Below, in pieces: positions 15,984 to 26,300 of a stretch of DNA of 27,230 nucleotides (position 1 is its first letter; the number at the start of each line of letters is the position of its first letter). The stretch is from the NCBI GenBank assembly GCA_965603365.1, contig CBFDCR010000069.1, forward strand, positions 1-27,230, read 5' to 3'. The DNA is from JAHELQ01 sp965603365 (GTDB taxonomy: Bacteria; Acidobacteriota; Aminicenantia; UBA2199). The notes beneath the pieces are model-generated. The model was given only the letters and a program-made list of their open reading frames with translations, did no database searches and had not been told where the DNA came from. The translations under genes were made by a program, and so were the position numbers.

Positions 15984-17340
15984 AGAAATCAAAATCACTC
16001 TGGAGCTCCCCCTGAAATCTTGGCTCTGCCGACGACAGGTTATGTACGATTTCGATGTGCTTCAATTTTATATCCGGGTTCTCCAGCAAATGGCCCATGA
16101 TACCGACAAAACGTTCAAGCATCTCTTCTACAGTGGATCTTTTGAACAGGGACGTTGCGTATTCGAGAACCATATATATCCCGCGGCCGGTGTCGTATAT
16201 ATACAGCACCAGGTCGGAATGTGTGATTCCAGCCTCGAAATCCACGGGCCTGAATTTTAAATCTTTGATGTCAAACTCCGGCATATCAATACTCTCGGAA
16301 ACAAGCCACACATCTGTCAGGGGATTCCTGCCGAGATCCCTGGGTATACTCAACTTATCGATCAACGCGTCAAAGGGGTAATCCTGGTTTTCATAGGCTT
16401 CCAGGGCATTCCCTGTCACCTCCTCCAGGAACTCCCTGAACGTCTTTTCCCCCTTTGGCCGGTTTCTCATGGCTAAGGTATTGACAAACAGCCCAATTAT
16501 ATTTTTTAAATCGGCATGATTTCTACCGGCAATAGGTGTACCCACCACGATGTCTTCCTGCCTGGTATACCTGGCCAATAACACATTAAATACAGCCAGG
16601 AAAACCATAAATAAAGTTGTCTGTGTTTCCCCCGTAAACTTGTACAATTTCTCCGCCAATGCCTTCTTCAATTCACATTTTATACTATCCCCCAAAAAGT
16701 CCTGGACTTTCGGTCTCGGGTAGTCGGAAGGTATGTTTAGCGGGGGAATTTTTTCTTTAAACTTATCCAGCCAGTACCTTTCCATCTTTTTTATCTTTTC
16801 AGTGGCAAACAATTTGTTTTGCCACTGCGAAAAATCTCTATATTGTATTCGCAGTGCCGGCAGGGTCCCGGCTTCATACAGTTCTATAAATTCCCGCACC
16901 AGGAGAGCCATCGATACACCGTCCGAGACGATGTGATGCATATCAAAAAAAAGCAGGTCCTTCTCAGCGGCCAACCTGGCCAGCACCACCCGGAAAAGCG
17001 GCGCTTTACTCAAGTCAAAGGGCCTCATATGTTCTCTAAGTATCGTTGTCACCGCCTGTTCCTGCCCGGCAATCTCTCTGTATTCTATGTATTCTATTCG
17101 AAAATCGACCGCTTCATGAATAACCTGCACCACCCGGCCCTCTATCAGGGAAAATGATGTTCTCAAGCTCTCATGCCTCTCTATCAGGCGGTGAATCGCC
17201 TCCCCAAAACGGCCTCGCTGCAGCCCTCCTTCTATCGTCATCAAGGCTGGCAGGTTATAGGCCGTACTTCCAGCCTCGATGCGGCACAGCACAAACAATC
17301 TCTTCTGCGCCGACGACGGCGGATAAAACTCCCTTTTCTC
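15982..17340 (-). other. C-terminal condensation domain C4, donor-side partner of the next protein
   Basis: A complete condensation domain (opening SSAQKRLFVL, HHIVSDG near residue 3284, FVNTLAMRN, NPLTDVW) closes the protein without any following A domain. It should join the Ser-Leu-bearing chain on T3 to the residue loaded on the T domain of the second gene, so the two proteins must dock at a C|A seam. Confidence 0.85.
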
Positions 17341-20300
17341 CACCGGATCGACGGGGATAAAAATGTCCTGGGTCAGGCCCTTTATATATTGTGCCAATCC
17401 CCTTAAGGTGGGCCTTTTAAATATGTCTACCAGGGGAATATTGACATTAAACTCTCTATGGATCAGTGACAACAAAACAGTGGCCTTTAATGAATGCCCC
17501 CCCAGCCCCCAAAAATCGGCTTCCCTGGTAATGGTCTCTTTTTCAATTCCCAATACTTCCGACCATATCCCGGCTAATTTTTTCTCCATCACACCCGTAG
17601 GCACCGTATCATCCCTACCGGTCTTCACCACCGGCGGCGGCAGCGCCCGCCGATTTACCTTGCCTGCAGCAGTTAAGGGTACATGCTCTATCCTTACGAA
17701 ACAGGCGGGAATCATATAGTGGGGAATACCCCGGGCGAGAATACTCTTCAATTCCGCCGTGTCCGGTTCATCATCGGATACGATATAGGCACAGAGGTAT
17801 TTTTCTCCTTCATTATCTTTTAGCACCGCCACTATCGCTTCCTTTATTGAGGCCACGTCCAGCAATTGGCTCTCGATTTCTGCCAGTTCTATTCGATAAC
17901 CCCTTATTTTTACCTGGAAATCGATCCTGCCTAAAAATTCGATGCTGCCGTCGGCAAGCCATCTCCCCAGATCTCCTGTCCGATACAACAATTTCCCCTC
18001 TAAGAATGGAGGGCTTACAAATTTTTCCAGGGTTAGTTCCGGGCTGTTTAAATATCCCCGGGATAGACCACAGCCGGTAATGCATATCTCCCCCGGTATC
18101 CCAATCGGCTGCACCATGAAATGTTGACTCAAAATATATATTTGTGTGTTAGAGATCGGCCTACCGATGGGGATATTGCTGTAGTGATCCTCTACAATGA
18201 AACTCGTACTCACCACTGTATTTTCCGTAGGCCCATAGTTATTCACCATTTGATAATCATTCTTGATAAAATATTTTAATTTGTCCCCCCCGGTTAACAA
18301 AAGCCTTAAAGAACGGTTACCTAATTTCATGAATTGTTCGCACACCTGGGTGGGTAAAAATCCTATTGTTATATTTTTCTCTTCAAAATAACTGTTCAGG
18401 TGAGCAATATCCGGTCTCATTTCGCCGGCGATCGGGTAGATACTGGCGCCTGCAGTCAAATAGGGGAAGATTTCCCATACAGAAGCATCAAAACTGAAGT
18501 CTGCATATTTGGCGGCTCTATCAACTGATGTGACTGCGTAGTATCTACAATGCCACTGACATAAATTATTTAACGATCTGTGTTCGATCATGACTCCCTT
18601 CGGCTGCCCGCTAGAGCCAGAGGTATAGATCACATAAGCCAGATCATCGGAATCGTTCACATTTTCCGGGTTCTCCTCCCCGCCTGTAAATATATCGGTA
18701 TTCCCCAGGTCGAGAAGAGCGCATCCTTCTAAAGACATCCCGGTGAAGGGGGTATGGGTCAACAGAAACCCGACTCCTCCATCGGTGAGCATGTACCTGA
18801 TTCTATCAACAGGAAGTTCCGACACAAAGGGCAAAAAGGCCCCTCCTGCTTTCAGTATCCCCACTGTTCCCACCACCATGTCCAGAGATGGCTCCGCCAT
18901 GATGCCGATAATATTATTGGGTTTTGTCCCTTTTCTCCTCAACAGCCGGGCCAATCGATTCGATTGATTATTTAATTCTTTATAAGATATCTGTTGAATA
19001 TCCAGGTTCCCGACAGGCCGCAGACACTGTCCTACCAGGACAATATTATCGGGAGACCTCTCTACCTGTTCTTCGATTGTCTCATGGACGGCCCTGGTTT
19101 GCGGATATTCTGAGGCGGTATTATTAAATCCGTATAAAACTTTAGTCTTCTCCGTTTCTGACATGATCTCTATCTCCGCTATTTTTTGATCCACCGATGC
19201 CAGAACTGCAGAGACAACTCCCTTAAAATAATCTATAAATCTTAAGATAGTCTCTTCCTTGAACAGTTTACGGCAATACTCCACCTCAAAAAATAGAGAC
19301 TCTCCCCACTCCATTCCACTCAGAGTCAGATTAAACTTCGACATCCTGCTTTCATACCGATATTGGCTTACCTTGCCAAATATCTCTTCTTTCAGTATCT
19401 CCCGGGGTTCCACCAGGAAATTTTGCAAGGTGAACATGACATCAAACAGCGGATTCCGGCCGACATCTCTCTCCAGCACCACCCTCTCCACCAGATCTTC
19501 AAAGGGATAATCCTGGTTTTCAAACGCCGCCAGGGTCTTCTGTTTTAGTTCAGCCAAAAACCCGGCAAATGTCCGGTCCGCCTTCGGATAGTTTCTTAAG
19601 GCCAGGGTGTTTACAAACACACCCATTATGGATTCCAATTCTTCATGCCGACGGCCGGCTGTCGGCGTTCCCACCACAAGATCCTCCTCCCCGCTGAGCC
19701 TGGCTAATAGAATATTGAAGACAGCCAACAATACCATGTACAGGGTTGCGCCTCGGGCCAGGGCCAGCCTGTTTAATCCCGCTGTCTCGGTTCTGCCTAT
19801 TTCAAAACAGAGGGTATCCCCCTCGAAACTCTGGACAACCGGCACCGGGAAATCTGTTGGCAGATTCAGCAGGGGAATTCCATCTTCAAACTCCCTCAAC
19901 CAGAATTTTTCCTGATTTTGTAATCGTCTCCCCCTTTTCTGGCTGTTTTGCCAGGCCGCGTAATCTTTGTATTGAATGCGCAGCACCGGCAATTCCACAC
20001 CACGATAAGCCTCCACAAAATCCCTCAGGAGTATTTTTTGAGAAAGGCCATCGGTGACGATGTGATGCATATCCACCATCAGGATATGTCTATCTTCTCC
20101 AGATTTTACCAGCCCCACCCGCAGCAGCGGTGCCCGCCCCAGATCAAAGGGCCGGACAAAATCCTTTATTATACGATCTATCGCCTCCTGACCCCGGATA
20201 CCTTCTTTTAGATCGTAATACTCTATGTCAAAATCGACTCCTTCATGAATCTTCTGCACCGGTTCGGCGCCAATCATATCAAAAGAGGTTCGCAGGTTCT

Positions 20301-23300
20301 CATGCCGCTCGATCAATTTCCGAAAAACAGCCTCCAGCTTCGGTTTCTTTAATTCCTTTTCCAGGACTATGATCTGGGGTACATTGTAATTTATACCCTG
20401 CAAATCCATCTGCTGCAGGGCAAACAATCTCCTCTGGGCCGAAGACATTTTATAGTATTCCTTCAGGGCTGTCGGCTCAATCGGGTCACATACATCTATT
20501 GCGGTCTTTTCTATAGTTTTGACCAATTTTCTGATGGTTGGTGCTTTAAATACTTCTGCCAATGTGAGCCTGACCCCCAAGGCCTTATGAAGCTTAGATA
20601 TCATCTGAATGGCCCGCAGCGAGTGTCCGCCCAATTCAAAAAAATTGGCATCTATGCCTATTGCCTTTCTCTCTATTCCCAGCGACTCACCCCATATCTC
20701 TGCTATCTTCTCTTCCAATTTATTCCGGGGCGCCGCATATCCCACCTCGATCCCCAATTTCGGTTCCGGTAAACTCTTGCGATCGACCTTGCCATTTGGA
20801 TTTAAGGGCAATGCACTCATCTGCACAAAATAAGCAGGCACCATATAGCCGGGCACACTCTCAGCTAAATAGGCTCTCAATTGGGGGGGTGAGACCATAG
20901 ATTCCCCGCCGGGAACAACATAGGCACAGAGGTACGGCTCTCCCTCTTTTTCTTCTTTTAACAGTACCACCGCCTCTTTGATGTGACTATGCGTCAATAA
21001 CCGGGACTCTATTTCCGTCAATTCGACCCTAAATCCCCTGATCTTTACCTGGTAGTCCAGCCGGCCCAGGAATTCGATGTTGCCGTCCGGCAGGAAACGG
21101 GCCAGATCCCCTGTCTTATAGAGCCTTTCGCCCCGAACAAGAGGGGGCGACACAAATTTTTCAACAGTCAATTCCGACCTGTTTAGATAGCCCCTGGCCA
21201 GGCCGTCACCGGCTATACATAATTCGCCGGCGATCCCGACCGGCTGCAGTTGCACGTATTGGTTAAGTATATATAAACGATTATTGTCGATCGGCCGGCC
21301 AATGGGTATGATGTCAACGCTTTCTCCGGGGAAACAATTAAAATACGACACATCTACGGTGGCTTCCGTGGGACCGTATAGATTAATCAGTTTTGTGCCG
21401 TTTTTTTCAGCCAACTGTCGATTAAACTGCACCACTTCCCGGGGCCTCAAGGCTTCCGCGCTGGAAAACACCCGGGTAAGAGCGGCAAGCCTGGGCAAAT
21501 CGATCCCAGCGGCAATGTGTGCCAAAAAGGCTTTCAACATTGAGGGCACAAAGTGCATGGTGGTGACTCTATTTTTTTCTACCGCTTCGATAATGACTTC
21601 AGGACTTTTTTCACCTCCCGGTTCTAAAAGGCAGAGTAAGGCCCCGCAAATACTACCCCAGAACAGCTCCCATACCGAGACATCGAACACAAAGGGCGTC
21701 TTCTGAAGTATGACGTCCTGCTCGCCGACCGGGTAGAGCCTCTGCATCCAATTTAAGCGGTTAACCACCGAGCGGTGCTCTATCATGACGCCTTTGGGGT
21801 TCCCTGTTGAGCCGGACGTATATATCAAGTAAATCGGATCCCTCGGCCCGCTCCTCTTTTTCAAGTTCTTTCGGCTGTATCTGTTCAAATCCGTATGTGC
21901 CGGGTCTAATATTTCACGGCTTTGGCCGAGGTTAGCCGCAGCATGTCCTGCGGCAAGATGCAGGGCGGCACCGCTGTCTTTCAGCATATACCCGACCCTC
22001 TCTGGCGGTGAGTCGGGGTCCAGGGGTAGATATGCTCCGCCTGCCTTCAGAATGGCCATTAGACCTTCGATCATCTCTAACGAACGTTTGGCGATTAGTC
22101 CGACAATACTGTTTGCCGCCACTCCCTTTGACCTCAGTAGGCCGGCCCATTGATTGGCCCTTTCACTCCACTCCTTATAAGTCAACTGTTTTTCCGCAAA
22201 TACCGCGGACACCCTGTCCGGGGTCCTCTCCACCTGCTGCTCAAACAGGACATGGATCGTCTTATCCTGGGGATATTTTTCCACGGTGTTATTAAAATCA
22301 TACAACAGCCGTCTCTTCTGCTCTGAGCCGACCATATCTATCTCCGCCAGCCTGATCCCGGGATTTTTAACCACAGCGGTCAAGATCTCCTTAAAACAGC
22401 CCACCAAACGTCCTATTGTTTTTTCCTTAAACAACTTCGTCGAGTATTCCAGCAGAAACGACACTCTGTCGCCCCCCTCCAGGGCGCTCAAACTGATATC
22501 AAATTTCGCTGTCCCCCTCATAACCTCCAGGCCCAGCGGTTTTACCTGCAGTCCCGGTATCTCAATTTCTCTCCCCTCCATATTCTCCAGCCCAAACATC
22601 ACGTCAAACAGAGGATTGCGACTGGTATCTCTGCTTGCGTTCACCGTTAATGCTTCGACCAGATCCTCGAACTGGTACTCCTGGTTATCAAAGGCCTCCA
22701 GCGCTCTCCTGTTGACCTCCTTCAGAAATTCTATAAATGTAAATTCCCCGGCCGGGAAATTTCTCAAGGCCAGGGTATTTACAAACATACCGATTATCGA
22801 CTCTACATCTGTATGCTGGCGGCCGGCTGTGGGAGAGCCCACCACGATATCCTCCTGGCCGCTCACCTTAGACAAGAATATATTAAATACAGTCAGCAGC
22901 ACGGTAAACAGTGTTATCCCTTCTCGGGACACCATCGTCCTCAAGGCCCGAGTCTCTGCCCCGCCGATCTCAAAGCCCAACGCAGCACCCTCAAAACTCT
23001 GCACAACAGGTCTCATATCATCGGTGGGCAAGCTGAGGACCGGTATCTCTCCTGAAAATTCTCCCAGCCAATAATCCCGCTGCCGTAAAACCTCCTCTCT
23101 TCCTCTCCGGCGGTTCTGCCAATGGGTGTAGTCTCTGTATTGAAGCTTCAGGCACGGTAACTCCCCTCCCCTATACAGCTCCGTAAACTCCTTTACCAAT
23201 ATTTCGATAGAAATCCCATCACCCACGATGTGGTGCATATCCATCACCAAGATGTGTTTCTCGCCCCCCAACCTCAGCCAGCCCAGCCGGAACAGCGGCG

Positions 23301-26300
23301 CTTGACACAAATTGAAGGGGCTTACGAATTCCTTTATTATACTTGTGCCCGCCTCGTCCCAGCTACCCTCCCCCCCGGCATCGTAATCCGCAATTTCAAA
23401 TTTCAAGACATCATGTATGCGCTGGACCGGTTCATCATCGATCAGGGCAAATGAAGTGCGTAAGCCCTCATGCCTCTTCACCAACGCGGCAAATGTCTGC
23501 TCGAGCCTCCCGATCTCAATGTCTCCCCTCATTTCCAGTGCACCGGTTATATTATAGGCGGTGTGATCCTTCTGCAGTTGCTGGAGAATAAACAGCCGCT
23601 TCTGGGCCGACGACAGCGCATAGTACTCTCTTTTCTCCACCGGTTCGGGGGAAAAATGTCCGGTTTTGGCCGCGCCCTTTAAATATTCCGACAACCCTCT
23701 TATGGTCAATACTTTAAACATTTCCGCCAGTTTTATCTTTACATTGAACTCTCTGTGTATCAGGGACGACAGGGAGATTGTCTTCAGCGAGTGTCCGCCC
23801 ATATCGAAGAAATGATCATCCAGGCCGATGCGCTCCTGTTCTTTTCCCAGTACCGCCGCCCATATCGCCAACATTTTCTCCTCTACCTCATCGGTTGGGC
23901 CTGAATGAGCCTGGCCCGGCCTGACATATTCGGGTTCCGGCAGTGCCTTTTTGTCTACTTTCCCATTTGCCGTCACCGGTATTTTAGGCATCGACACAAA
24001 ATAGGTCGGCACCATATAATGCGGTAATTGTCTCGACAGATATTCTCTCAATTCAGATGTATTTACTGCCCCCGATGAATCCCTGGCCACGTATGCACAA
24101 AGATACCGGTCCCCCTGACTATCCTGCCTGGCCATGACCACTGCATCTTTTATACCGTCAACCATCGATAAAAGGGTTTCTATTTCAGCCGGCTCTATCC
24201 TGTAGCCCCTTATTTTTACCTGGTCATCTATTCTACCGAGAAATTCCAGGCTGCCATCCGGCAGCCACCTGGCTAAATCCCCCGACTTATAGAACCGTTC
24301 CCCCGGGGCAAAGGGATTTTCCATAAATTTCTCTTTGGTAAGCTCATCTCTCCTTAAATACCCCCTGGATACCCCATCACCGCCAATACATAATTCTCCG
24401 GCAACACCAATGGGTAGAAGACTATTCCTCTTTCCCACTATAAATATCCGGGTATTGGCCATGGGTTTGCCTATGGGTATATTCCCGACTTCATGCTCAC
24501 CGCATTTATGAAAAGTTACACATACGGTAGTCTCGGTGGGTCCATAGCCATTATAGACCTGCTTACTTTTAATAATATTATCAAAAAATTCCGGCTTCAG
24601 TACATCGCCCCCCACCAACACCAGCCGGATACTCCGACATTTCCCTGCCGCCATACCGTTGATCTCATTTAACAACAGGGGCGACACAGCTATAACAGTG
24701 ACCCTTTCCTCCTCGATCTTTTCTACCAGGACATCGATATCCCGGGTCTCTTCTCTACTCAATATAACCAACCGCCCGCCATTACTCAAAGGCGGATAAA
24801 TCTCTTCGATAGCGGCGTCAAAGGCAATTGAAAATTGCTGCAGTACAATATCGGTGCCGCTTATTATAAACATACGGGTGACGGAATAGATATAATCCAA
24901 TATGTTTCGATGCTCCAGCATCACGCCTTTCGCCTTGCCGGTGGAACCGGAGGTATAAATGACACAGGCCAGGTCTGTTAAATTGTTTTCAGTATTGAGT
25001 TGACTGTGATCGGCATGATGAGCCGGCATATCATCCAGGTTAACAAGGGTAACGGCAGCGGGAAAAGATACGTCAAAAGTTCCCGCTTTCACCAGCAGCC
25101 TCAGCCCGCTGTCCTCCATCATATATTCGATTCTCTCGGCCGGATAATCCGGATCCAGGGGTAAATAGGCGCCGCCGGCTTTCAGTATTCCCATCATCCC
25201 GGCCACCACCCCAGTCGATTTATTCACCAATAGGCCGGCAATATGATCCGCCTTGATTCCCTTTGCCCTCAATACCCTCGCCAGTCGATTGGCTGTGCCA
25301 TTCAATGCTCTATAAGTCACATGTTCTCTTTTAAACACCGCCGCAGTAGCATCCGGTATCCCCGCCGCCTGTCCTTCAAATAATTCATGTACGGTTTTAT
25401 CTTTTGCATACTCCACTCTTGTATTATTAAAGTCAAATAAGATCTGATGCTTTTCTTCCTCAGATATTATATCGACCTCTGAGATCCTTTTTTCGGGATG
25501 TGCGATCATCTCCCCTACAATAAACTTGAAATGATGAGACATTCCGATTACGGTTTCCTCGGCCCATAATCCCGCCTCATAATCAAAAATTATCTCCATA
25601 TCATCCCACAGTGAAATACCAACCGTTAAGACAAAGTCGGTCATTTCATACAGCGAATAGGAGTCAACGGTCAATCTACTGTTTTCCTGGGCCAACCTGC
25701 TGTCCAGCGGATAATTCTCTATGACTACCACAGAATCAAAAAGCTCTTCTTTATTATCGATTTCACTGCACTCTTTGATCATGGCCAGGGGGGTACTTTC
25801 ATAGTCTTCTCTCAGCCGGCCCGAACGATTGATGCGGGTCAACAAATTCGCTATTTTTTCATTGAAGTCGGTTTTTACTCTTACGGGCAGGGTGTTTATA
25901 AACAGTCCGACCATATTTTCTATTCCTTTAATCCTGGCGGATCGCCCCGATACTGTGGCACCAAAAATAATATCTTCCCCATCAGTATATTTCAGCAGCA
26001 ATACTCCCCAGGCACAGTATAACAAATCAGCCATTGTGAGCTGCCGACTGGCCGCAAAATGTTCCAATCGCCCTCTCAAATCATGTCCCAGGCTAATTCG
26101 GTGACTCCCCATACCTCCGGTTTCCTTTTCCTTCCTTATATTTAGCGGCAGTTCCGTTTTTGTAGTAAAGCCCTCTAAATATTCTTGCCAGTACTCTTTT
26201 TGCCGCTGTGTATTCCGGCTTTGAGTCCAACCGACAAAGTCCCTAAACCTGTTTTTGACCGGCGCAGCCGGAATTTTCTTGTTGGAGAGGTCGCCGTATG

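Noticed and set aside
10647..15998. Radical SAM and PP-loop segments as separate genes or as an assembly chimera
   Set aside because: There is no stop, frameshift or internal ribosome site at the junctions, and the adenylation motifs resume in frame after each insert at positions known to tolerate insertions. Misassembly is unlikely but needs reads to exclude.
15972..15998. GTG at 15998 as the start of the second gene
   Set aside because: It would overlap the end of the first gene by 17 nt and has no suitable ribosome binding site. The ATG at 15971 has GAGGT at 7 nt.
22286..23074. Plus-strand open frame of 262 codons
   Set aside because: It lies antisense to the C2 condensation domain of the first gene, has no recognisable motif and is a low-complexity Ser/Thr-rich shadow of well-conserved minus-strand coding.
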